From contig CM053029.1 of the NCBI GenBank assembly GCA_028564925.1, positions 36,506,026 to 36,570,025 on the forward strand: a DNA stretch of 64,000 nucleotides, read 5' to 3'. Source of the stretch: Lithobates sylvaticus (taxonomy: Eukaryota; Chordata; Amphibia; Anura; Ranidae). Positions 1-9,426 of the stretch are shown here, one piece after another. The position numbers and the translations under genes were made by a program. Numbering within the stretch: position 1 is the first letter of the stretch; the number at the start of each line of letters is the position of its first letter. The notes beneath the pieces were generated by a model. That model saw only the letters and a list, made by a program, of their open reading frames with translations, did no database searches and was not told the DNA's origin.

Positions 1-953
1 TCTGCCTCACCTATAACTTCCATTACTCTAAGATCTTGTTCCTTGATCTGTCTATTTCAATTGATCAGTGACGCCTCAGTACATGTACATTTAGAAGGGA
101 AATGCAGCCAACACTCTCTTATATAAGAAAAGAAAAATGGCTGCGCTGGAATAATGAACGTGAGGATTAATTCACCCCTAAATTGGTGATATAATAAAAG
201 ATTCAGCCCAAGGCTGATACTGTTGACATGAATACAGTATAGAGGGCATCCACTGGATGCAATATTTAGCCAATTGATCTGTCTAAATTCAAAATATATA
301 CTCCCACAAGTGAATAACAAATGTAAAATAAATTAATTACAACTCCAAATTACAATAATTTCATAAACATGTGATGATAAGTCCGGATTCAGTTTGATGG
401 CATAGTGAACAACAGAGACCCAAAAAACAGACATCACTTGTAGGAAAAATTTAAATCATGCAAGGGGTCCACCATAGAGTTTTTAGAGTTTAGAAATTAG
501 AGTTCTGCTGTTAACAGTTCACAGTGCTGAAACATATGACACCCACGAAACAAGTGGTTGGATAGCCAAAGAAAAAGTCCTCCACCATATAACAAAGTAG
601 CAGCTTACCAGCTGATCTGATCTCTGTGTTAAAAGAGATCAGATAGGCCTGTGGCATAAACCCCTGCCCGGGTCTTTATCCAGACTCTTCCAAATGCCAA
701 TCTCCAAATTCAAGGATATATGCAAATCTCTCCTGGGGTCACCCGATATCAAACTGTGATCATCATTCCTCATGGGTCAACGTGTCTCCACTTCAACCTT
801 CCTCCGGACTCATGAAGACGACTGCATGCGATACTCCCTGGGCGGGCACCGGGCAACCGGAAGGACCGACTAAAGGCGACCAGATAATAATCAAGACATA
901 AACCTTCAGTCGTTTAAGGTCTGTTGTCAGGATAAGCTAGCAGGTCAAGTGTA
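1..953. other. Non-coding repeat-derived region before the Penelope-like piece
   Basis: No gene is seen. The stretch is AT-rich to about 600, then contains a CTTACCAG motif followed by a short GATCTGATCTCT / AGAGATCAGAT hairpin near 606-650. Similar CTTACC(A/G)G motifs followed by GC-richer sequence recur in the inverted-repeat structures elsewhere in this window (about 4330, 13610, 18340, 18995, 40004). I infer that it is the flank or terminal repeat of the Penelope-like element that follows, but no boundary is visible because the window starts inside it. Confidence 0.4.
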
Positions 954-1448
954 ATGGATATCCAGGTCAGAGCTCTCTCTTATATGCCACAAGTCACCAC
1001 CCTGAGTCCCTTGTTCGAGGGATACCGACTGGCCAATTCCTTTAGAATAAGGAGGAACTGTTCAGATTTTGACCAGTTCAAGAAGGAATCCTCCTCTCTC
1101 TATAAGCGTGTTACAGAGAGAGGGTATTCACATAAGGTCCTCACAGATGCCAGAAAAAGAGCTCTAGCATACGGAAAGAGGAGGGTTACTTTCAGTAGCT
1201 GACCCGGGTGACACTGCGATGAAGGAGGAGATGGATTAGGTATATCACAAAATTTGGAGCTCTATGGAGAAAGCCAAGAAAGTTTTTTATCGTCATTGGC
1301 ATAGTCGTACTTCTAAACCTCAGTTGGCACAGGTAGTGGGAACTCATCCTCAGGTGTTATCCAGATGGGCCGACAACCTAAGGGACCTATTGGTCCATTA
1401 TGAGTTTTCTAGAGCTCTCCTAAAAGCCAGTTACCAAGGAAAACTGGG

Positions 1449-1796
1449 ATGTACCCTAGTGGGTACTGCAACATATTCCCCCTAATGGAGAAAACAAAGG
1501 TGTTCACCAATGTGGAGAGATCAAAGAGCTATCAGAATAGAGGTTTTATCAACTGCTCCACGAGTAGGGTTATTTATATGTTGGAGTGCCCGTGCCAGAA
1601 GTTTTACATCGGTAAAACACAGAGACCCCTTAAAGTAAGAATTTGGGAACATTTGCGCATGATTAAAAAGAAAAAGCTAACATCAGAGAATGAACAAGAG
1701 AAACGTAACCCCATGGTACAACATTTCAGAGAAATACATGGTGGTAGAGTTGACGACCTACAAGTAAAGGGTATAGTGGCCCGTAAGTTACCATAA
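1449..1796 (+). pseudogene. GIY-YIG endonuclease domain of the Penelope-like element
   Basis: The 115-residue open frame contains the GIY-YIG-type core VIYMLECPCQKFYIGKTQRPLK, then an arginine (RIWEH) and a later HFREIHGG segment, which match the arrangement of the catalytic Tyr/Tyr, Arg and distal motifs in PLE endonucleases. In the family this domain nicks target DNA to prime reverse transcription. The piece just upstream of the CNIFPLM stretch lies in another frame, so this is a fragment of a longer broken protein. The following sequence runs into a pyrimidine-rich non-coding tail. Confidence 0.8.
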
Positions 1797-2051
1797 AGAA
1801 AGGGTGATTTTGATAGGGTCCTTGAAACGGTTGAAAAAATAAGTCGATACAATATATGACCTTGGTACACTATTTCCGGCTGGTATAAATCGCAAACTGA
1901 ACTTTGTGGTATTTTTGGATAAATGATGACCCTATCCGTTTATAGTGTACTTTGATCTAACACTGACCTTGCACTTATTTTTCCCTTTTTTTTTTTTCCT
2001 TTTTTTTTTTTTTCCTTTTTCCTTGTCCTTCCACAATATGTTTGAAAAAGT

Positions 2052-2931
2052 TTAAAGTGTTAGTAAACCCAGGAGTCTGCATTCACTATATCTGGTCTCC
2101 CACAGTACACAGAACATGGAAATTATTTAAGTAAATATGAAATGCTAAATACCTTTTCTTATCAGCAGTATATAGCAGTCTTGTGACTTCTATCAGCAGG
2201 GCTTTTTTTCCTCAAACAATAGGCGCTGGAACTCAACCACGACCCCCCAAAACCCCTCCACCCACACACACCCTCCAGATCACATCAAATAGTGGGTGTG
2301 GTCAGTCAAATTTCACGAACAATAAGAGGGTCTTAAAGGGGCATTAAATACCAGGATTGCATTACATACAGAGTGCAGATCTCAGGGGGGTTACACACAG
2401 AGTGCAGAGCTGTCACTTGTAAACACAGAAACTGGACTTCTATGTTTACAAGTGATTGTGGTGAGCAGCCCCCTCCCCCAAGGGTCTGAGCCAGAGGTGG
2501 TGGAACTGAGTTCCACCAAGTTCCCCCTGAAAAAAAAGTCCTGTCTATCAGTGTCTAGTTAAATCTTGTAGGAGGAGTTTTCACTCTTGTGTGACTGTCC
2601 TATAAGGCTGCAGGACCCCTGACGCTCTTTCTGGACAGTGCTGATTGGCCCTGTGCTGATCACATGCACTCTCCCAAGAAAAACAAAACTCTCTAGCAAT
2701 ACACAACCAAACTGAGCATGTGCAGCTTGTTCCCTAGCCTCCCCTAGCCTGTTCTATCAGAAGATGAATTGGGGACAGTGGAAGACAGGGAGGATCAGAG
2801 AAGACATAATCAAACAGCCTTTTTGACACAATGCAGAGGAATAACCCCTTAGGTTCCACAGTGGGTATAAAAAGCTTGCTTTACTGCATATACAGACTGA
2901 TTTTACTGTTGTGGGTTTAGTAACACTTTAA
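2052..2931. mobile_element. TTAA-target MITE (Kolobok/T2-like or piggyBac-like)
   Basis: The ends are exact inverted repeats: TTAAAGTGTTAGTAAACCCA at 2052-2071 and its complement at 2912-2931. The element is flanked by TTAA, the target duplication used by piggyBac and Kolobok/T2 transposons; T2-type MITEs with TTAAAG ends are known from Xenopus. No coding capacity is seen. It sits inside the Penelope-like remnant and itself received a hAT MITE (2197-2543), which gives a relative order of three insertions. Superfamily between Kolobok and piggyBac is not settled. Confidence 0.8.
2197..2543. mobile_element. hAT non-autonomous element with 8-bp target duplication
   Basis: The element starts CAGGGCTTTTTTTC and ends GAAAAAAAAGTCCTG, with inner inverted similarity around GGAACTCA/TGAGTTCC. 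It is flanked by the perfect 8-bp direct repeat TCTATCAG (2189-2196 and 2544-2551), the hAT signature. It is nested in the TTAA MITE at 2052-2931. No transposase is present. Confidence 0.9.
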
Positions 2932-3266
2932 ATACTCTCCCTTCCCCTTCCCAGTCCTTCTTCCCCCTTTTATTTACCTTAATTTTCCCTTTCCTCTCTT
3001 CTCTCTCCCTTTTTTAATTTTCCTCCCCTTCTCTCTGTCTTTCTTTTTTCACTTTCCCCATATAATAGGAAATCGGTAGGAGTATGTATAGTCACACACA
3101 TACATTTTTGATGGATTTGATTGAAGAGAATACAATCGCCAGCCTCTATCTTTGTTCATTTTAATAGCTAATGTGTCCCCTTAATGAGGTGCCCTATGTG
3201 GCTGATAATGGTATTACACATTGTGTATCCATAAATTGAGCCACCGATTGCGCCCCCCTACAGCCT

Positions 3267-3306
3267 CTGACGAAGCCCACCACAATTAGGAGCGGATGAA
3301 ACGCGT
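3267..3306 (+). ncRNA. Degenerate hammerhead ribozyme-like motif of the Penelope-like element
   Basis: CTGACGA at 3267-3273 and GAAACGCGT at 3298-3306 match the two conserved core strands of a minimal PLE hammerhead. The expected stem II between them is not well paired, and the flanking stem I is weak. I read it as a decayed ribozyme relic at the expected position downstream of the GIY-YIG domain. Better-formed copies are at 10071 and 22765. Confidence 0.45.
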
Positions 3307-3525
3307 TAACTATGGGGGTCACCACACGGGTTACCTAAGTCACCTTAATGACACACAATGAGGTTTAATGAATATCGATGCTGTCGCATGTGTATGACAG
3401 CTGAACATCAACTGCGCATGTGTGGATCATTGAGTCGGAGTAGAGGTGGATGAAACAGGTGTTAGCAGCAGTGTGTGTCTCGGAGAGCGGAGGACTGGTG
3501 CCTCTCCTCTCCTAACCTACCCACC

Positions 3526-3699
3526 AACCTGGGTGGGTAGGTTCGGTAGGGGGGTGTAGTCTAATCCACGAGCACGGTGGCCTGGAGTCCGACCAAAAAA
3601 AAGAAAGGTTCCTTTTATTTTAATTTTTTTTGGTCGGACTTCAGGCCACCATGCTCGTGGATTAGACTACACCCCCTACCGAACCTACCCACCCAGGTT
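3526..3699. repeat. Perfect-looking foldback hairpin (about 75-bp arms)
   Basis: AACCTGGGTGGGTAGGTTCG starting at 3526 is repeated in inverse at the far end (to 3699). The arms run through GTCTAATCCACGAGCA and GGCCTGGAGTCCGACC with only a few mismatches around a loop of about 25 bases. It lies at the end of the Penelope-like remnant, so it may be the element's snapback terminus. A chance 101-residue frame spans it and is not a gene. Confidence 0.8.
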
Positions 3700-3984
3700 C
3701 AAGCCTCTCCTTGGATCGGAAGGTCCAGAACAATAAAGTGTGCATTCAATGTCTTCACTTGGAACTTTTTACATCACCAGTTTATCCATTTGCCTGATTT
3801 TGGACTGCTAAGTCTGGTGAGTGTGGTCTCAAAAGGGGGATACACTTCATGCACTTTATTCACTTTGGACTCATTCAAATGATATTTAGTTATTGTTAGG
3901 TATTGTGTTTATTTGTATGAGTTGTTCACTTATTTTCACATGTATGTTTTTTCACTTTTTTTACATAGCAGGCATGATCCCAAG

Positions 3985-4400
3985 TTATCCCAACTCAAAA
4001 CCTGTATATTGAGATATTTTCACAGATTGAAACCAATAAATTAAGAAAAAGATCAGCGCTATAATCAAGTGATTAAATATATATGTAATCAAAACAATAT
4101 AAATCTCAGTATCGACATAAATAACTTGTGAACAATTGTATAACACAACCGTGTGCATCAAAGTCCAAGTAAAAATACACTGGTATTCTGTAGAAGTTCT
4201 CAAAAGAAAGGAGAGTTCATGAAAAACTGAAACCAATCCTTCTCATAGGTATTCAGATGGAGATAGAGTGCATCACATCACCAAAAGGGTCTCCAGATCG
4301 TGACACCACCACCTTAATCCAGTGCCGGCTTACCAGATTTAGTGGACCTTCTAATTAAATAGAGAGTGTGGCCAAAACACCCTGGCCAGGACTCCAAGGA
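3985..4400. repeat. AT-rich Penelope-terminal-like sequence with AGCGCT and CTTACCAG
   Basis: The AT-rich run contains ATCAGCGCTATAATC near 4052 and later GGCTTACCAGATTTAGTGG near 4327. The same two landmarks, in the same order, recur in the inverted-repeat structures at 13363, 18060 and 39672. No coding potential is seen. Assignment to PLE termini is inferred from the neighbouring endonuclease fragment. Confidence 0.4.
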
Positions 4401-4711
4401 CTCTCCCACAAGATCACCTTTACCCCTTCTTTGGGATTAAAAGCGCCCGCTAGTGGTCGAAAAGCACCACTAGCGGTAAAGTGCTACTAAAACAAGCGAC
4501 GCTTTACCGGGAATGTGCCCGTGGGCCCCAGTATGAAAGGGGTCTTACAAGTGTTTATTTTGGGTCAGTTGTGATTGATTGAATGGCTTCCTGACTTCTT
4601 ATATCACTTAGAAGCCCCAGTCTGTGTCTCTGCCACTCCCACAAAGCTATAGTAAAAGTGTATAGCTCTCTCTTTCTCTCCCTTCTGGCTGGAAATTGTA
4701 AATATTAAATA
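4401..4711. other. Spacer with no recognised gene
   Basis: This holds a short GC-containing tract with an imperfect palindrome around the CCCGCTAGTGG / CCACTAGCGG pair (4445-4480) and then T-rich sequence. Nothing else is recognisable. Confidence 0.4.
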
Positions 4712-5561
4712 TTAACCGCTTCAGCACCGGGCCATTTTACACCCTTCCTTACCAGAGCACTTTTTGCGATTCGGCACTGCGTCGCTTTAACTAACAATTG
4801 CGCGGTCGTGCGACGTTACACCCAAACAAAATTGACGTCCTTTTTTTCCCACAAATAGAGCTTTCTTTTGGTGGTATTTGATCACCTCTGCGGTTTTTAT
4901 TTTTTGCGCTATAAACAAAAGAAGAGCGACAATTTTGAAAAAAAAAAAAACACAATATTTTTTACTTTTTGCTATAATAAATATCCCATTTTTTAAAAAA
5001 AAAAAACAATTTTTTTCCTCAGTTTAGGCCGATACGTATTCTTCTACATATTTTTGGTAAAAAAAATCGCAATAAGCGTATATTGATCGGTTTGCGCAAA
5101 AGTTATAGCGTCTACAAAATAGGGGATAGATTTATTGAATTTTTTTTTTTACTAGTAATGGCGGCGATCTGCGATTTTTTTTTTCGTGACTGCGACATTG
5201 CGGCGGACACTTCAGACACTTTTGACACATTTTTGGAACCATTCACATTTACACAGCGATCGTTGCTATAAAATTGCATTGATTACTGTGTAAATGTGAC
5301 TGGCAGGGAAGGGGTTAACACTAGGGGGCGCTGCAGGGGTTAATGTGTTCCCGCACGGTCCCGTTGTTTTAACGGGCAATCGCGGGTGCCCGGCGGACAT
5401 CGCTGCCGCCGGGCACTCGCACCGGGTCCCGAGCGCCGCCGGCGGCGCGCGCGCGCCCCCCAGGCAGCCGGGAATGCAAGGACGTCATATGACGCCCACC
5501 CAGGATGGGAGATCCACCTTGTGGGCGTCATATGACTATAAGGCGGCATTGAAGTGGTTAA
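4712..5561 (+). mobile_element. TTAACCGCTT-type TTAA element, copy 1
   Basis: Starts TTAACCGCTTCAGC and ends GAAGTGGTTAA, with TTAA at both ends. The internal landmarks GCGGTCGTGCGAC, ACAAATAGAGCTTTCTTTTG, GCCGATACGTATTC and TTGCGCAAAAGTTATAGCG also occur in the copies at 29443, 42703 and 53118. The right half is CpG-rich (5400-5460). It is a high-copy non-autonomous DNA transposon with no transposase. Short frames inside it (for example the 62-residue frame at 5083) recur in the other copies because the DNA is repeated, not because they are genes. Confidence 0.85.
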
Positions 5562-5960
5562 TATGCAATATTTCATAAATAAGATTTTTTTTTTTTTTTT
5601 TTGTAAAATATAACATCCCGTGACTGATATGTGATACTGCAGATACAATTGAAGTATTGATATTGGACACTCACTTTTTTTAATGTGTAATTTACTTGGT
5701 TTTTTTTACGTAAATTCATGAAATGTTTGTAAAAAAAAAAATAGAAAAAAGAATTAAAATTCTTTATTTTTTTTTGACCTGAACATAATAAATATATGTA
5801 AATAAATATTAAGACACTATATATTGCTATTAAACTGAGTTGTTATTTTTTTTTTTCCTTTTTTAAAATTTCTATTTTAAAGGATAAAATTATATTACTT
5901 AATCACATTTTGATGAATTGGTTTATTTTTAATTCATAGGAATGAATTATTAATCCTCTC
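5562..5960. other. AT-rich single-copy-looking spacer
   Basis: Extremely A+T-rich with many T and A runs. No gene, inverted repeat or known element is visible. It leads into the promoter-like island for OR gene 1. Confidence 0.4.
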
Positions 5961-5971
5961 CGGTATTGATG

Positions 5972-6010
5972 ATAATTGTTCCCCCCAAGTAATTGGGTTT
6001 AGTATAAATA
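5972..6010 (+). promoter_or_regulatory. Candidate promoter of OR gene 1
   Basis: Within 40 bases are a homeodomain-type ATAATTG (5972-5978), an immediately adjacent C-rich TTCCCCCCAAGT (5979-5990) resembling the Olf/EBF site of vertebrate OR promoters, a second GTAATTGG (5989-5996), and TATAAATA (6003-6010). Mammalian OR promoters characteristically pair Lhx2/Emx2-type TAATTG sites with Olf1/EBF sites. The same order is found at 24947 and 44288. The first exon would start near 6030, but I see no convincing GTAAGT donor, so the exon end is open. OR gene 1 lies 9 kb downstream on the same strand. Confidence 0.5.
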
Positions 6011-6236
6011 TAGGTCCTTGCAGAGATTATATAATTCAAAGACAATTTTACATACCGGCAAGAGAGTGCAAACTCCATCAGTGTATCAGCTCAGCTACCA
6101 ACAGAATATGCTAAAGAAGATATAAAATAATCATATCCTCGGAACATAAATGACACTTTACAAAACGCTTTGATGAAACAAAGTCAACGTATTACTTTAA
6201 TAAAAAAGTTTTTTTATTGTAACTTCTTGGCCATCG

Positions 6237-6316
6237 ATTTTGTGACATTGTTTTGTCACATCAATTTTGTCACATTGTTTTGTCACATCAATTTTGTCAC
6301 ATTTTGTCACATTGTG
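6237..6316. repeat. Short tandem repeat, TTTTGTCACAT-type
   Basis: The unit TTTTGTCACATCAATTTTGTCACATTG is repeated about three times. A TATTGTAAC(G/T)TCTTGGCCATC segment also occurs on either side (about 6218 and 6373), suggesting a small local duplication. Non-coding. Confidence 0.7.
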
Positions 6317-6621
6317 TTTTATTTTTAATTAAAAAAAGGCAAATATTTTTTAAATTTTTTATTTTATTTTTTATTGTAACGTCTTGGCCATCAATGGAAG
6401 CAAAAGATTTAGCGTTACATTGATAACTTTTATTGTCTCACCTGGTTGCATGAAAATTCAAACTTCAAAAACACAGTAAATCATAACACGAATGGACTGG
6501 TGAACAAGTTTAATTCCTCTGTGTTGCTTTTCTAATATTGAGTATGTATATTTTATAGTACTAGATAATATTACATGGAAAGTGGGGTGATATACACATT
6601 CATTTTAGATTGAAGAAAAAG

Positions 6622-7069
6622 GTTAAAGCTGTATGTAAAGCCAACAGTGTTTTTTTTTTTCTACTGCTGTCTATGTCCGCGCCGGGGAGATTTAGGGAGA
6701 GGGGAAGGGATCACCTATGATTAAGCACTGTTAAGTGTGAAACGCGTCAGCTCGTTTGTCCCATTTTCTGCTGCGGCTTGTAATTTTGAATTTTTACAAT
6801 GAAGGCTATATTTCAGAGTGCGGCTGTTCAGAACTTCCTTTGTGCTACATTTGCCGAGGGAGATTTACCCTTCACTATCACTTCTGCTGACCGTTGTCTC
6901 TGGTTTAGAAAGTGATGGGAAGTCATCACTGGGACAGGAGGTGAAGGGAAATCTCCCAATGGGGGGGAAAAAAAAGTCAAAATGAGGGGATTCCTTTTAC
7001 TTCCTGCTGTGTATCTGAGGGAGGAAGTGTAGGACAATCTCCCCAACAGGACACAGACAGAAAAAAAAC
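6622..7069. other. Mosaic of repeat fragments with a hammerhead-like relic
   Basis: Begins GTTAAAGCTGTATGTAAAGCC, which looks like the left end of another TTAA MITE; its right end is not clear. At 6739-6748 there is GAAACGCGTC preceded by a small GCAC/GTGT stem, resembling the second half of a PLE hammerhead, but the CTGANGA half is not recognisable. The rest contains GGAGATTT / AAATCTCCC pieces in both orientations. No gene. Confidence 0.35.
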
Positions 7070-7733
7070 TTAAAGTGGATGTAAACCCCCCAAATTTTTT
7101 TATGTCATAATGTAGAGAATAAGATTTCCTTTCATTTGAGCCCAGTCTTGCCACACAGATTTACTCGAGGCCTGAACAATCCTCTTTTATTGTTCAGTTA
7201 GAGAAATCTTGACAAAGTCTTGAAAACTTTGTCAAAAACGCCCCCTTGCTGTGAGTGACAGGTGATTTACATATCTCATGCACTAGCCTGAGACAGGCAC
7301 ATCCTGTGTAAAAAGTTCACAATTCACTTCCCCCTCCCCTCCAGCTCTCCCAGGATTGGCTCCCTTTACTGTGTTTTGAATGGATGTTTCTCATCATGGG
7401 ATGCAGTGAACAGTCAGCAGACTATAGACAGACAAGTGATTTAGGGGACATGTATGTAGTCAGAGCTGGGCAGAGTAGAACATCCAGTGATCTGATGATA
7501 ACCTGTCTCAGGCTAGTGCATGAGATATGTAAATCACCTGTCACTCACAGCAAGGGGGCGTTTTTGAAAAAGTTTTCAAGACTTTGTCAAGATTTCTCTA
7601 ACTGAACAATGAAAGAGGATTGCTCAGGCCTCGAGTAAATCTGTGTGGCAAGACTGGGCTCAAATGAAAGGAAATCTTATTCTCTACATTATGACATAAA
7701 AAAAAAAAAATGTTGGGTTTACATCCACTTTAA
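7070..7733. mobile_element. TTAA-target MITE with about 200-bp terminal inverted repeats
   Basis: Both ends are TTAAAGTGGATGTAAACCC in inverse orientation, and the inverted similarity continues inward for roughly 200 bases each side (from the GACATAA...CTCATTTGAGCCCAGTCTTGCC block to CAAGGGGGCGTTTTTG). The middle of about 200 bases is unique. The identical 19-residue starts of the small frames at 7154(-) and 7645(+) arise from this symmetry. No transposase. Confidence 0.85.
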
Positions 7734-8149
7734 CCAAGGTCTTATCCATTACCTAATATATAACAATAATAAGAAAAATTTTAATAAAAAAAAACATATA
7801 TTAAATTTATTATTCATGACAATAAAAATGTTATACATTAAAATCTATCAAAATGCACCGCTGATTCTCTTTAACCATTTAATGCCTGAAAGTAAAACAT
7901 ATCAAAGTTTTGCAATTTTGACATGTAAAACTGTACATATCATCATAACTCCTTAAGCCTCGTACACACGATCGGATTGTTGGCCAACAAAACCGTGGAA
8001 TTTTGTCCGAAGGGCCCAAACTTGTCTTGCATACACACGGCCACACAATTGTTGGCCAACAATTACGAACGTTGTTTTTCAGCTCTTTAGCGCCACCCGT
8101 TGGGCTCCTTCTGCTAATTTCGTGTTAGTAGAAGTTTGGTGAGTGTTGA

Positions 8150-8290
8150 TTCGCGCTTTTCTTTTCGCGCTTTCCAGTTCGCGCTTTCCAGTTCACGCTT
8201 TCCAGTTCGCGCTTTCCAGTTCACGCTTTCCAGTTCGCGCTTTCCAGTTCACGCTTTCCAGTTCGCGCTTTCCAGTTTGCACTTTTCGGT
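8150..8290. repeat. 14-bp minisatellite (GCGCTTTCCAGTTC)
   Basis: About nine tandem units of GCGCTTTCCAGTTC, alternating with an ACGCTTTCCAGTTC variant, so the higher-order period is 28 bp. It lies inside the Harbinger-like element. The repeated-peptide frames on both strands here are artefacts. Confidence 0.9.
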
Positions 8291-8357
8291 TTGTTTCTAA
8301 ACGGCCGTTCGTCAACCCGCCATGTTGCGGAATCGGAGGAGACAACATAGTTACATT

Positions 8358-8664
8358 AGTTAGTAAGGTTGAATGAAGACACCAGTCCATCCAGTTCAAC
8401 CTGAGTGAGTGTGGGTGAGTGTCCACAATTGTCCCTATCCCATTACATTGCATCTCATTAAGATGCTCATCTATTATATTAATATGTATTTAAAGGTATC
8501 CATATAGCGCCGTGAATTTACACAGCGCTCCGCACATACATTGGACACTCGGTCCCTACCCTTTAAGGAGCCCACAATCCAAGGTCCCCAACTTACATTC
8601 ATCTACTAGGGCCAATTCTGGACAGAAGCCAATTAACCTACCAACATGTCTTTGGAGTGTTATT
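8358..8664 (-). mobile_element. DANA/V-type SINE, 5'-truncated
   Basis: Reads on the minus strand. The 3' tail side is TTAGTTAGTAAGGTTGAATG (8359 on), then CCATCCAGTTCAACCTGAGTG, AAGGAGCCCACAATCCAAGG, and GCCAATTAACCTACC, ending in ACATGTCTTTGGAGTGT. These segments match the full-length copy at 22184-22524; the tRNA-like head is missing. It carries an extra block of about 70 bp in its tail region compared with that copy. Confidence 0.75.
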
Positions 8665-9426
8665 AACGTGTTATTTTTTTTTATTGGCCTTGGAGTTATT
8701 GCTTTGACAAAAGTTTTTTGGTTGAATAATAATGATTTGATTTGGTATATTTTTGGAGGCATAGAATGTACTTTTTGGTTAATTTCTATTGGCAGATATC
8801 CTGTCTAATTGTATTTGTTTTCTTTTTTTAATGCACAATAAAACAATTGTGGAGAATAATACTTGGCTATGTGTTTTGCTTCAAATGACAGTTTTGGAGT
8901 CGGCAGTTACATTTCAAAAAATACAATGTAAAATTGACAAGGGACACCAACATAGTTGTATCTTTGATCTTATAAACTACGGGATAATGGTGTGTGGTAA
9001 CTTGCCCAAATAAATAAAAAAGCATAATAATATTATTCTTGATATCACTAGAAAAAAAAAAAAACCTTTGAAAATTTGTTTTGCAATAACTCCATCAGTA
9101 TCACCAGCAAAGCAGCTTCATTATTATCCCGTTAAAGAAGAAGAGAATTGTGCGCTGCATTTCCAGATTTCATAATTTGCCGAGTCACGAGTCACGAATG
9201 TTAATTCTCCATTACGAAAATTAGTTTACAAGACCGACCGCTTCTGGCTCTTCCTTGCTTCCGAGCATGCGTGTTTGTACTTTGGACTTTTGTCCGACGG
9301 ACTTGTGAAAATCCGACAACAGACATTTGTCCGCGGAAAATTTTAAAACTTGCCAACCAACATTTGTCCGCGGAAAATCCGACAACAGTTGTCCGATGGA
9401 GCGTACACACGGTCGGACTTTCCGCC

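Larger units (their letters stand above)
954..3699 (+). mobile_element. Penelope-like retroelement remnant (3' half)
   Basis: Penelope-like elements (PLEs) encode a reverse transcriptase followed by a GIY-YIG endonuclease and often carry hammerhead ribozyme motifs in their terminal repeats. Visible parts in order: a piece with the end-of-RT signature FRIRRNC followed by an FKKESSSLYKRVTERGYSHKVL-like segment (954-1200); a linker piece with HWHSRTSKPQL (1264-1450); the GIY-YIG domain (1449-1796); a long pyrimidine tract (1980-2035 and 2935-3060); a decayed hammerhead-like core (3267-3306); and a terminal foldback (3526-3699). The coding part lies in more than one frame, so the copy is dead. 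A TTAA MITE (2052-2931) interrupts it after the coding part. Family assignment rests on the order of parts and on motif memory, not on a search. Confidence 0.75.

Noticed and set aside
5083-5271. Conserved small protein (MIGLRKSYSVYKIGDSFI...), also at 29864-30082, 43142-43345 and 53482-53733
   Set aside because: The conservation follows the whole TTAA element copies including non-coding parts; no coding signature beyond DNA identity.
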